64,000 nt of DNA, taken from NCBI RefSeq assembly GCF_022751215.1, contig NZ_JAICDG010000004.1, forward strand, positions 558,001 through 622,000, read 5' to 3'. The notes under the pieces are model-generated. The model searched no databases. It was not told the DNA's origin and worked only from the letters and a program-made list of their open reading frames with translations. Made by a program: the position numbers and the translations under genes. Numbering within the stretch: the first letter of the stretch is position 1; each line of letters starts with the position of its first letter. Origin of the DNA: Actinomadura terrae. GTDB taxonomy: Bacteria; Actinomycetota; Actinomycetes; Streptosporangiales; Streptosporangiaceae. This document shows positions 42,636-50,480 of the stretch, piece by piece.

Positions 42636-43315
42636 CCCGCCTCGTCGACCAGGGCAAGCTCGTCTTCAGTCAATGAGCGCATGGCGTCCGGACTGAGCCG
42701 GAGAAGGACCACATGGCCCTTCACGCGAATCCTGGCTTCGACCACCGTCCTGTACCCGGCGGCGCCAGTGAACGAGTAGGTGGTGACCTTTTCGGGCCTA
42801 CCGTGGTTGTTGCGCACGATTTCGTCCTCGACCCGCAACCGCAGCGTCCCATAGGGCGGCAGCTGAACGTAGCTGTCTCGGCACTTCCGTACGACCTTGG
42901 TCGACATGAGCTTCGCGGCCCCGGCGTCCGGCAGGTTCACGACGACCTCCTGCACGATGAGCGAACGCTTCTGATCCATCCACAGGGCGATGGACGCCCG
43001 CCTGCCGAGAGGTCCGACCGCTGCTTTGACCAGAGCGGAGGGCGTCATACCCCACAGACACACGTCCGGCTTCTCTGCCCCCTGCAAGAAGTTGGCCATC
43101 AGCCCATCGAAGTAGCCCGCCTTCGGGCCGTACTGCGGCACGTTCGGCTTTACGGGCCTAGGCGGCACAGGCAACAGCGCCTCCGCCACCGGCTCCAATG
43201 GGGTGCCGGAAACCGACGACGGCGCAGGCCGCCCAGCCTTCTCACCCCCGCCCCCGCAGCCAGAAACGACGAGCGTTACACCAACAACACCGAACGCAAC
43301 AACCCGCACCAACAT
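42602..43315 (-). CDS. Lipoprotein of unknown function
   Basis: 237 residues with lipobox LVVSGC (Cys20), so it is lipidated and held on the outer face of the membrane. A Gly/Pro-rich linker precedes a domain of about 170 residues (from about 65) with two cysteines (DVCLWG, VRKCRDS), reminiscent of PknH-sensor-like or DUF3558-type actinobacterial lipoproteins. I cannot name it more precisely. Overlap of 34 bases with the convergent HxlR gene. Confidence 0.8.
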   Translation of the reverse strand: MLVRVVAFGVVGVTLVVSGCGGGGEKAGRPAPSSVSGTPLEPVAEALLPVPPRPVKPNVPQYGPKAGYFDGLMANFLQGAEKPDVCLWGMTPSALVKAAVGPLGRRASIALWMDQKRSLIVQEVVVNLPDAGAAKLMSTKVVRKCRDSYVQLPPYGTLRLRVEDEIVRNNHGRPEKVTTYSFTGAAGYRTVVEARIRVKGHVVLLRLSPDAMRSLTEDELALVDEAGQWAAAVLGSW

Positions 43316-43382
43316 GCGTCAACCCTAGCGATCTACACCTCCAGGCCAGCGAGAATCGGAACATCCACAGTCCCGCACGGAT

Positions 43383-43883
43383 TCAAAGCTGATAAACGAC
43401 CGGAGGTACAGGCCCGTCCTTGGTGACGAGCCGCACGTCATGCGGGGGGAATGTCGGCAGGCTGGCACCGTGTCCGACGAAGCCCCTCTGACGTTGTGTG
43501 GTGAAGCTCAGCGGGAGTACGGCGCCCATCCCCACGGCGGAAACACCGATCAGGAAGGAGGCCATATCATCCGTTACGTCAATCAGAACTAGGGCGAGAA
43601 CCATAGAGACCACCGAGATGCCGAAGGCGACGCACCCACCGACAAGTCCAACAACCACCCTGCGACGAGTGGCGGCGACGCTTTGCACGGTGTAGTTCAG
43701 CGCCCTGCCGCACACCGGACACCGGACCGACCAGCGACGCGCAGGAGCACCGTCCGCAGGCCTTTCGACCAGGTAGCGCCTGCCTTCGTACCTCTGGTAC
43801 CCCATCCTCCAGGAGTAGCGCATGCGATGGGAAACGAGCGTCCACTGCTTCTGCTCCAGCGGCTGCTCGAAGACTATGGCCAT
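43383..43883 (-). CDS. Membrane protein with CPxC motif
   Basis: 166 residues. An N-terminal cytosolic part with Trp/Tyr-rich segments and a CPVCGRAL knuckle (about 55-60) is followed by two transmembrane helices (about 76-100 and 106-126) and a basic, Pro-rich tail. The single CxxC would need a partner for zinc. Family unknown to me. The adjacent lipoprotein gene is on the same strand 67 bases downstream. Confidence 0.7.
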   Translation of the reverse strand: MAIVFEQPLEQKQWTLVSHRMRYSWRMGYQRYEGRRYLVERPADGAPARRWSVRCPVCGRALNYTVQSVAATRRRVVVGLVGGCVAFGISVVSMVLALVLIDVTDDMASFLIGVSAVGMGAVLPLSFTTQRQRGFVGHGASLPTFPPHDVRLVTKDGPVPPVVYQL

Positions 43884-44039
43884 CAGAGCGCTCCCTAAAG
43901 CCGGCGATCGCGACGAAAGTGTTTATCGCTGCGAGGGAGATCAACGTCCATTATCCGAGTTGCCGTCGGGACCCCTCCCGCGCCACCCCGGGGCGGAGTC
44001 GGCAACCTGCTTCTGACCAGCGGGGGTACGGTTCTGATC

Positions 44040-44372
44040 ATGACGGTGGTGCGGTCGCTGGTGCTGTTCGCGTTGGCGGCGGTCGCGGAGATCGGCGGGG
44101 CCTGGCTGGTCTGGCAGGGGGTGCGCGAGCACCAGGGCGCCTGGTGGATCGGCGCCGGGATCGTCGCGCTGGGAGTGTACGGATTCGTGGCCACATTGCA
44201 GCCCGAGGCGAATTTCGGCCGGATTCTGGCCGCGTATGGCGGCGTTTTCGTCGCCGGGTCGCTGGCGTGGGGCATGGTGATGGACGGTTTCCGCCCCGAC
44301 CGCTGGGACGTCATCGGCGCCGCCGTCTGCCTGGCCGGAGTTCTCCTCATCATGTACGCCCCGCGCGGCTAG
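44040..44372 (+). CDS. YnfA/UPF0060 small membrane protein
   Basis: 110 residues, four helices, of the YnfA (UPF0060) family: [38 protein letters not shown] (start: GIVAL), [18 protein letters not shown] and a final hydrophobic helix. The family is structurally related to small multidrug resistance proteins, and a transport role has been proposed for it. Single gene; the next gene starts 96 bases on. Confidence 0.9.
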   Translation: MTVVRSLVLFALAAVAEIGGAWLVWQGVREHQGAWWIGAGIVALGVYGFVATLQPEANFGRILAAYGGVFVAGSLAWGMVMDGFRPDRWDVIGAAVCLAGVLLIMYAPRG

Positions 44373-44467
44373 CGGAAACGCAGGCCGTGGGCGGGGCGGA
44401 TAGAGTCCCCGCAGGGCGGGGGCGGCGCGCGGCGGCCGTCCGTGCTCGACGATGGGAGGGGTGGCCT

Positions 44468-44956
44468 GTGGCCGGGACGGACGGGCATTGGGTCGTGCGG
44501 ATCGTCGAGGCCGACCAGGGGTTCCCCGAGGTGGTGTTGCAGAGTTGGCGCTGGTACGCGCGGTCCGCCACCCGGGCGCGCTTCAGCTATTACGGGCTCG
44601 AACTGTCGAGCCTGCTGGTCGCGGCGACGATTCCCGTGTCGGCCGTCGTGTGGAAGAGCTCGACGGTCGCGGCGGTTCTCGGGGCTGTTCTGGTCCTCGT
44701 CACCGGTATCCGTCAGGTTGTGGGGTGGCACGAGAACTGGATGAGCTTCTCGCAGACGCGGCACCAGATCGAGAAGGAGATCGCGCTCTACGACATGAAG
44801 CACGGCCCCTACGGGCAGGCGGAGGACCCGCGGGCGCTCCTTTGCGCGACGGTGCTGGAGATCGCCGAGGGCGAGGGGCAGCGGTGGACGGCGCGGCGGG
44901 CGCAGGCCTCCGCCGCGCCGCCGGTGCTGCCGCCCGCGCCGAATCAGCCCCAGTAG
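44468..44956 (+). CDS. DUF4231-like membrane protein
   Basis: 162 residues: GHWVVRIVEADQGF, then two helices (about 35-75: LLVAATIPVSAVVWKSS, AAVLGAVLVLVTGIRQVVGW) and the conserved soluble part WHENWMSFSQTRHQIEKEI, written here as WHENWMSFS and TRHQIEKEI. This matches the SLATT/DUF4231 layout: paired membrane helices with a conserved helix after them. SLATT domains occur in systems thought to act on membranes in conflict or stress, but this copy stands alone. GTG 44468 follows GGGAGG. The 3' end overlaps the decayed monooxygenase by 13 bases. Confidence 0.72.
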   Translation: MAGTDGHWVVRIVEADQGFPEVVLQSWRWYARSATRARFSYYGLELSSLLVAATIPVSAVVWKSSTVAAVLGAVLVLVTGIRQVVGWHENWMSFSQTRHQIEKEIALYDMKHGPYGQAEDPRALLCATVLEIAEGEGQRWTARRAQASAAPPVLPPAPNQPQ

Positions 44957-45837
44957 GAGGCGCGGAGGGAGTCCTCCGTCGTGCCCTGCCAGGCCACGAA
45001 GCCGTCGGGACGCACGAGCACCACGCCGTCGGTGTCGAGGGTGTGGACGTGCGGGTTCAGGTGGGCGGCCGCCCGCCAGTCGGAGATGTTCCGGCCGCTG
45101 AACAGGGTCCAGTGGGAGCCGATCAGGTCGAGGGTGGAGACGGAGTCGTCCACCCAGCGGTGCGGGAAGCGGTGGCCTGGGCGGACGGCGTCGTCCAGGA
45201 CGTCCGGCGCGGGGTCGTGGGGGGTAGGTGTAGCACATCATCGCGCGCAGGTAGTCGACGGCGATCGTCGCCGATCGTGGCCCGGAGCAGCGCGACGGCC
45301 TCGGATTCCGAGGTCGGCGCGGAAGAACGCGGTGTCGAGGTGTGCGATGGCCTCCCGATCGGGGACGGTGATGCCGAGGTGCCCGCGGACGTCGCTGTTC
45401 GCCCCATCGGCGCCGACGACGTATTCGGCCCTGATCTGCCATTCCTCGCCCGAGGCGTCGACGGCGTGTGCGCGCACGTGGTCGGGGCCGGGGACGAGAT
45501 CCACCAGCCGGACGCCGAATCGCGCCTCGCCGCCACGGCGGCGCAGTTCCCGCAGCGCCAGACCCCTGGATCTGGTCATGCGTCAGGATCAGGCGGGAAT
45601 TCACCGGGCTACAGGTCTCCAGCATCGCGGCGTAACGCGCCGGTGGGCCCGACCGGTGAAGGGTGACGCCCAGGCCGCTGGTCTTGAACACCGTCCGCAT
45701 CGGGGGGCCGCCCTCGAATCCGAGTTCGTCCAGCGCCGGGCCGAGGCCGATGGAGCGGAACACCTCCAGCGTGCGGAGTGACGTGCTCGCCCGCGGCACC
45801 GGCCCACCACTAGCACCGGCGCATCGTCAGTTCGCAT
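44944..45837 (-). pseudogene. Decayed FAD-dependent aromatic monooxygenase
   Basis: Pieces of one p-hydroxybenzoate-hydroxylase-like gene lie in order in different frames: the start RTDDAPVLVVG, joined directly to PRASTSLRTLEVFR (about 35 codons of the FAD-binding region deleted), MILT-like RLILTHDQIQ, the YVVGADGANSDVRG motif with FRADLG, and the C-terminal PHRWVDDSVSTLDL to LRASYWG. At least three frame changes and loss of the central substrate domain make an active enzyme impossible. Its presumed regulator, a MerR gene, is intact and divergent. Confidence 0.85.
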
Positions 45838-45874
45838 CTGCCCACCCCTTTCTGATCGGTGTCCACCCTGCGCG

Positions 45875-45890
45875 CTCAAGTTCACTTGAG
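45875..45890. promoter_or_regulatory. MerR-type operator CTCAAG-N4-CTTGAG
   Basis: A perfect inverted repeat (arms CTCAAG and CTTGAG, spacer TTCA) in the gap between the MerR gene and the decayed monooxygenase, 15 bases before the MerR ATG. Position and symmetry fit a MerR-family site controlling both directions. Confidence 0.6.
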
Positions 45891-45904
45891 TGCAAGATGG
45901 GACC

Positions 45905-46336
45905 ATGGAGAAGGACCGTTACTCGATCAGTGAGGTCTCGCGCTGTTTCGGCGTGCCGATTTCGACCCTGCGGTACTACGACGACCTGGGCCTGCTCCCG
46001 TCCCCCGGACGCAAGGGGAATGTCCGCCACTACGGCCACGCGGAACTGCGGCGGCTCGCGCTCATCCAGCGGCTGCACCATCGCGGGCTGGTCAGCCTGG
46101 CCGACACCGCCGCGCTGATCTCCGAGCGTCCGGCGGCGGACGAGCCGTCGGGCCGCGCCGTGCTGACCGCCTCGATCGAGACGATCAGGGCCCGGATCGA
46201 GGATCTGCGGACCGCGCAGGAGCTGCTGGAACACCTGCTGACCTGCCCCCGAACCGACCCGGTGCGCGACTGCGCCGAGCTGCGCGTCGAGCTCGACAAG
46301 GCCGTCGAGGAGGGCCTCGGCGAGCTCGACGAGTGA
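45905..46336 (+). CDS. MerR-family regulator
   Basis: 143 residues. MerR winged helix (YSISEVSRCFGVPISTLRYY, DDLGLLPSPGRKG, residues about 6-40), a dimerisation helix, and a short Cys-containing C-terminus (LTCPRTDPVRDC), which in this group can sense thiol-reactive compounds or metals. ATG 45905 is chosen; a GTG at 45890 would add five residues. It sits back-to-back with a dead monooxygenase gene, its likely former target. Confidence 0.92.
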   Translation: MEKDRYSISEVSRCFGVPISTLRYYDDLGLLPSPGRKGNVRHYGHAELRRLALIQRLHHRGLVSLADTAALISERPAADEPSGRAVLTASIETIRARIEDLRTAQELLEHLLTCPRTDPVRDCAELRVELDKAVEEGLGELDE

Positions 46337-46405
46337 ACCACCGGACGCGGCGCATCGACCTTGGTCGCTATCGGGGGCGGGACGGCCGACCCTACGTTGG
46401 CCCGC

Positions 46406-46639
46406 ATGAACAGTCCGAAGTCCTATGACGGGTTGTCGGCGGTGGTCTTCCTCGTCGGGCTGCACGAGGGCGTGATGCCGTTCGTCGCGAAACTGTGGGA
46501 CGGCAAGCCGAAACTGTCGCTTCCGACGCGGCTGCCGAGCCCCGCGTGGTGGCTGGTGTCGGCGTCGGTCATCGTCGTCGGATTTCTGCTGCTGTGGTGG
46601 ATCGACTCGGCGAAGAAGCGCCGTTTCCCCGACACCTGA
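46406..46639 (+). CDS. Small membrane protein
   Basis: 77 residues with a hydrophobic segment near the start (LSAVVFLVGLHEGVMPFV) and a clear transmembrane helix at about 48-67 (WWLVSASVIVVGFLLLWW), ending in KKRR. Not recognised. Coding is supported by the membrane pattern and the positive-inside tail. It converges with the gene at 46648, eight bases apart. Confidence 0.6.
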   Translation: MNSPKSYDGLSAVVFLVGLHEGVMPFVAKLWDGKPKLSLPTRLPSPAWWLVSASVIVVGFLLLWWIDSAKKRRFPDT

Positions 46640-46647
46640 TGGCCGGA

Positions 46648-47157
46648 TCACATCCCCGGCGGCCTCGGAGCCCGGACTTTGAGCGTGTGGTCGGCGGCGT
46701 CCCACAGAAAACGAACCGTATGGACGGGATCGACGCCGAACGTTCCGCCCGCCATGAAGACGAGGTTGCAGTAATGGCAGTAGTCGAGCAGCGGCCATAA
46801 CCGCCGGACGGTCTGGTACACCCATCCGGCCGTCCGCCATTGCCTGCGCACCTCCCCCGAGGACGCCAGCAGGACGAGCCCGACGATGAGCACGAGCAGC
46901 CCGAGCGTCGACATCGCCGCCCCGACCTGGGCCGCCGCCGCGTCCCGCCGGTTCTCGGGGTCGGACGTGGAGCCGAGGCCCGCGATGAACAGGATGAGCC
47001 CGACGACGATGCAGGCCCGGTACGCCTTGATCTGGCCCGGCATGGGCGGAGGGGCGGGCAGGCACAGGAGGCCGGACAGCGGTCGCATCCCGCGTCCCAC
47101 GATCGCGTGGGCCCGCTCGACCCGGTCGGCCGACCGGCAACGCGGACAGATGTCCAT
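46648..47157 (-). CDS. Zinc-ribbon-like membrane protein
   Basis: 169 residues: N-terminal CPRC (residues 4-7) and YCHYC near 127, together a possible four-cysteine zinc site. Between them are a Pro-rich loop and two transmembrane helices (about 48-66 and 85-103). The C-terminal part (RFLWDAADHTLKV) is soluble. Unrecognised family. It resembles the protein at 43383 in layout (CxxC plus two helices), but sequence similarity is not evident. Confidence 0.65.
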   Translation of the reverse strand: MDICPRCRSADRVERAHAIVGRGMRPLSGLLCLPAPPPMPGQIKAYRACIVVGLILFIAGLGSTSDPENRRDAAAAQVGAAMSTLGLLVLIVGLVLLASSGEVRRQWRTAGWVYQTVRRLWPLLDYCHYCNLVFMAGGTFGVDPVHTVRFLWDAADHTLKVRAPRPPGM

Positions 47158-47244
47158 CTCGGCCCCATTCCTGCCGGTGCCCGGCGTCGGGATGCGGGAC
47201 GAGCAGCCTCACATGGACGGCTCGGGACCCGTCCCGCCCGCATG

Positions 47245-47283
47245 CGAGAAGGCCGGGTGCGCCCTTTTCACCCGGCCTTCTCG
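47245..47283 (-). terminator. Hairpin after the hydrolase-SDR fusion gene
   Basis: A 15-bp stem (47245-47259 with 47269-47283, core GAGAAGGCCGGGTG) with a nine-base loop containing TTTT lies 14 bases beyond the stop codon at 47297. Confidence 0.8.
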
Positions 47284-47296
47284 CCCGTGACGTTCG

Positions 47297-49063
47297 CTAG
47301 CGGGGTTGGAGTCCGGCGCGGAGGCGGTCGCCGGCGCGACGTCCCCTGCGGGCCAGGGCGCGCGTCGCCGACGGGGACACGCGTGCCAGCACACCGGCCG
47401 CACGCGCCTCGACGCCGACGGGCACGACCGGCGCGTCCCGCCGGACGGCGCGCAGGATCGCGTTAGCGACCTTCTCCGGGGGGTGGCCCCGGCGCTCGAA
47501 CGTCCCGGCCACGCGGTCGCGGAGCGCGGCGACGGCCGCCGGGGGCAGGCTGACGAAGTCCGTCCGGCCGACCATGCCGGTGTCGATCACGCCGGGGCAG
47601 ATCGTGGTCACGCCGATGCCGTGCCGTTCCAGGTCGGCGCGCAGGCACGCGCCGAGGTGCAGGACGGCGGCCTTTGTCGCGCCATAGGCGGGCATGTCCG
47701 CACTCGGCCCGAACGCCGCCATCGACGCCACGTTGACCAGGTGGCCGCCCTCGCCGCGCTCGACCATCTGCCGCCCGAACAGGCGGCAGCCTCGGTAGAC
47801 GCCGTCCAGGTTGATGGATCGGACGCGGGCCCAGTCGTCCTCGGACGTCTCCAGCAGCGAGCCCGCCATCGCGATACCCGCGTTGTTCACGACCACGTCG
47901 GGGACGCCGTAGGCGTCGCGGACGTATGCGGCGAAAGCCTCCATGTCCGAAGCGTTCGCCACGTCCACCCGGTGCGGGTGGGCCTGCTCGCCGATCTCGG
48001 ACGCCGTGCGGCGCGCGGCGGCCTCGTCGATGTCGGCGACGATGACGCGGGCGCCCTCGGCGGCGAACGCGCGGGCGGTCGCGCGGCCGATGCCGTTGCC
48101 CGCGCCGGTGACGACGACGAGCTCGCCGCCGAAGTCGCGGTCCGGTTCCCCGGCGGCGCGGGCGGCGGCGAGCGCCGGGGTCTCCGGGGCGCCCCCGATG
48201 TGCTCGGCGAACTCGGCGACCCAGCGGGCGACCAGGTCGGGGTGGCTGCGCGCCACCCAGTGCCCGGCGGGCGCGCGCCGCACGTAGAGGCGGGCGACCG
48301 GGCCGCGCGCCGACAGCAGCAGCGGCTGCGAGCCGTACCGGTCCTTGATCGGGACGATCAGCTGGACGGGCACGTCCGTGCTCCCGTCCCCCTCCGCCTT
48401 GGCGTCGCGGCCCAGGTTCGCGCGGTACAGGCCGAGGCCGTTGACCGCGTCCTGCGGAAGCGTGTCGGCCGGGTGGCCGGGACGCGGATCGGCGCCCTCG
48501 CGCATCCGCATCCCGCGCGCGAACGCCGCCGCGAGCCCGCGCGCCATCAGCTCGCCGACGCGCGGCGCCCGCAGCACCGGCATGTAGACGCTGCGCCGCG
48601 CCTGCTCGATGACGTCCGCGACGCCGCGCGGCCCCGACCGGAGCGACCGCCGCACCCACTGCGCCATGTGCCGCCGATCGGGCCCCGAGATCGAGGTGTA
48701 GGACGCGATACGGCCGCGCAACCGGTCGCCGATCACGGCCTCCCAGCCGAGCACCGAGCCCCAGTCGTGGCCGACCAGGTGCACGGGCTCGTCCGCGCCG
48801 ACCCCGTCCAGGACGGCGCCGAGGTCGCCGACGAGCGCGTCCAGCCCGTAGTCGAGCGGGTCCCGGGGCGCGGTCGAGGCGCCCGCGCCGCGCAGGTCGT
48901 AGGTGACCACGCGAAACCGGCCCGTCAGCCGGTCCGCGACCTCGTCCCATACCGCGCCGGTATCGGGATACCCGTGGACGAGGACCACCGTCGGCCGGTC
49001 GCCCCCGCCCCGCTCGCGCACCGCCAGCTCGATCTCTCCCGACTTCACCCGGAACTCCCGCAC
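47297..49063 (-). CDS. Alpha/beta hydrolase - SDR fusion (EphD-like)
   Basis: 588 residues with two enzymes in one chain. Residues 1-290: epoxide-hydrolase-type alpha/beta hydrolase with HGYPDTGAVWDEV, oxyanion DLRGAG, nucleophile elbow GHDWGS (Asp nucleophile) and late His in APAGHWV. Residues about 310-588: SDR with TGAGNGIG, NNAG, catalytic Ser in NVASMAA and YGATK. The same order occurs in EphD of Mycobacterium tuberculosis, linked there to oxygenated mycolic acids. No mycolate genes are seen here, so the substrate is probably another epoxide or lipid. GTG start. Strong hairpin follows. Confidence 0.9.
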   Translation of the reverse strand: MREFRVKSGEIELAVRERGGGDRPTVVLVHGYPDTGAVWDEVADRLTGRFRVVTYDLRGAGASTAPRDPLDYGLDALVGDLGAVLDGVGADEPVHLVGHDWGSVLGWEAVIGDRLRGRIASYTSISGPDRRHMAQWVRRSLRSGPRGVADVIEQARRSVYMPVLRAPRVGELMARGLAAAFARGMRMREGADPRPGHPADTLPQDAVNGLGLYRANLGRDAKAEGDGSTDVPVQLIVPIKDRYGSQPLLLSARGPVARLYVRRAPAGHWVARSHPDLVARWVAEFAEHIGGAPETPALAAARAAGEPDRDFGGELVVVTGAGNGIGRATARAFAAEGARVIVADIDEAAARRTASEIGEQAHPHRVDVANASDMEAFAAYVRDAYGVPDVVVNNAGIAMAGSLLETSEDDWARVRSINLDGVYRGCRLFGRQMVERGEGGHLVNVASMAAFGPSADMPAYGATKAAVLHLGACLRADLERHGIGVTTICPGVIDTGMVGRTDFVSLPPAAVAALRDRVAGTFERRGHPPEKVANAILRAVRRDAPVVPVGVEARAAGVLARVSPSATRALARRGRRAGDRLRAGLQPR

Positions 49064-49150
49064 AGCCCTCTCCCACTCCAGAAGGTGCCGCCCAGGAGAA
49101 ACCTACGCCTGTCCGGTCCAATGCGTGTTATCCGCACGGAACAATCGATG

Positions 49151-49687
49151 TCACCGGACGGGCTGCCGCAGGATCACGCGGATCTTCTCCGGGTCCTCCT
49201 CGCGCGGATCGGTCAGGTAGACCTCGTGGTGCAGCCCGTTCGGGACGAGACCCTCGTCTTTCATCAGCTTGTCCATGCGGGCGAGGCTCGCGGGCTCGTC
49301 CGAGTACGGTCCGCTATGCAGGATCTGCACGCAGCGCCCATCCGTGAACGTCACCTGCTGGACGCGCGCCGCGGACGGCACTCCAGGTCGCACCGCCTCC
49401 CGCGCCCGCTCCACCGCCCCCGGCGCGACGTCCCCGGTGAGGCGCAGGAACAGGTGCCACCGCCATTCCTCGCGCGGGACGTCGAACGGCGACCGCTCGT
49501 CCTCCACCCACCAGCGCCCCTCCAGCGGAACCATCGGTGCGTCGAGCGCGCCCATCACCGCGTACAGGGCCGCGACGCTCGCGGAGTAGGCGGCGCCGCC
49601 CGGCTCGCCCTGGCCGGAGACGGCCAGGCCCGAGGCCGGACCGAACTCCGCGATCTCCGGCGCTTCGGCCGCTTCGTACACGTTCAT
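49151..49687 (-). CDS. GyrI-like small-molecule-binding protein
   Basis: 178 residues of the GyrI-like/SHOCT effector-binding fold (MDKLMKDEGLVPNGLHHEVYL near the end; GRWWVEDERSPFDVPREEW, in pieces, in the middle). Such proteins bind or hydrolyse hydrophobic ligands. The ATG shares one base with the stop of the upstream MerR gene (TGATG), so it is translated in tandem with a regulator that itself ends in a related domain (LDDPATTEPERLRTRVLIRL against LTDPREEDPEKIRVILRQ, in pieces). The pair probably arose by domain duplication and senses the same class of molecule. Confidence 0.8.
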   Translation of the reverse strand: MNVYEAAEAPEIAEFGPASGLAVSGQGEPGGAAYSASVAALYAVMGALDAPMVPLEGRWWVEDERSPFDVPREEWRWHLFLRLTGDVAPGAVERAREAVRPGVPSAARVQQVTFTDGRCVQILHSGPYSDEPASLARMDKLMKDEGLVPNGLHHEVYLTDPREEDPEKIRVILRQPVR

Positions 49688-50448
49688 CACGCATCCTCCA
49701 GTCGGATCAACACCCGGGTTCGCAGGCGCTCGGGCTCGGTGGTCGCGGGATCGTCCAGATAGACCTCCCGCACCGGACCGCCGGGCGCGTGCCCGTGGTC
49801 GCCGATCCACGCCAGCACCCCGTAGACCGTGAGCTGGATCTCCTCGTAGGGGCCGACGTGCGTCGCACCGGCGAACAGGCCGCCGGGCAGCAGGTCGCCG
49901 CCGTCCGCCGCCTCCATCGCCACGCGGACGTCGAACTCGTCGGCCAGGTCCAGGGGGAACAGCCCGACCAGCGCCCCTTCCAGCGTCCCGCCGGCCAGAA
50001 GCCGCGCCACGCACGCCGAGGTCGCCCTCGCGATCGTGGTCGGCGTCGCCGCCTCGACCGCGAACCGCACCCGCCGCGCGGGCTCCCGGACCGTCGCCAC
50101 CCGCGCCTCCGGCAGCCCCTCGGCCAGCACGCGGTCGAGGAGCGCCAGCGCGCGACGGCGCTGGACCAGGTCGTCCTCCATCCGGTCGCGTGCCTCGCGC
50201 AGGGCGTCCGCCGCGTCCCCGGACAGGACGCGCGCCACGGCCGGTAGCGGCACGTCGAGCGTCCGGAGCAGCCCGATCGACAGCGCGTCACGCGCCTGGT
50301 CGGCGCGGTAGTAGCGGTAACCGGACGCGGGGTCGATCCAGGCCGGTGCGAGTAGCCCGAGGTCGTCGTAGTTGCGCAGCTGCTTGACGCTCAGCCTGCA
50401 CAGCCGCGCGAACCGTCCGATGGGCAGGAGATCTTCGCTCACACCCAC
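49687..50448 (-). CDS. MerR-family regulator with GyrI-like effector domain
   Basis: 253 residues. Winged helix (LPIGRFARLCRLSVKQLRNY, then DDLGLLAPAWID, residues about 8-40), a dimerisation coil (ALREARDRMEDDLVQRRRAL), and a C-terminal GyrI-like domain of about 150 residues, the BmrR/TipA-type plan for multidrug sensing. Possible starts are GTG 50448 and 50442. The promoter has the long 19-bp spacer that MerR proteins untwist, centred on a perfect palindrome, so it should activate its own transcription and that of the following gene. Confidence 0.9.
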   Translation of the reverse strand: MGVSEDLLPIGRFARLCRLSVKQLRNYDDLGLLAPAWIDPASGYRYYRADQARDALSIGLLRTLDVPLPAVARVLSGDAADALREARDRMEDDLVQRRRALALLDRVLAEGLPEARVATVREPARRVRFAVEAATPTTIARATSACVARLLAGGTLEGALVGLFPLDLADEFDVRVAMEAADGGDLLPGGLFAGATHVGPYEEIQLTVYGVLAWIGDHGHAPGGPVREVYLDDPATTEPERLRTRVLIRLEDA

Positions 50449-50458
50449 AGCCTTGCCC

Positions 50459-50480
50459 CTCCCCTAAGGGGAGAGTCCAA
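50459..50480 (-). promoter_or_regulatory. MerR-type promoter with 19-bp spacer
   Basis: Minus strand: -35 TTGGAC (50480-50475), then 19 bases filled by the perfect palindrome CTCCCCTTAGGGGAG (50473-50459) and a -10-like AAGGCT next to the GTG start. The over-long spacer with a palindrome inside is the classic MerR arrangement. The message would be leaderless or nearly so. Confidence 0.7.
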
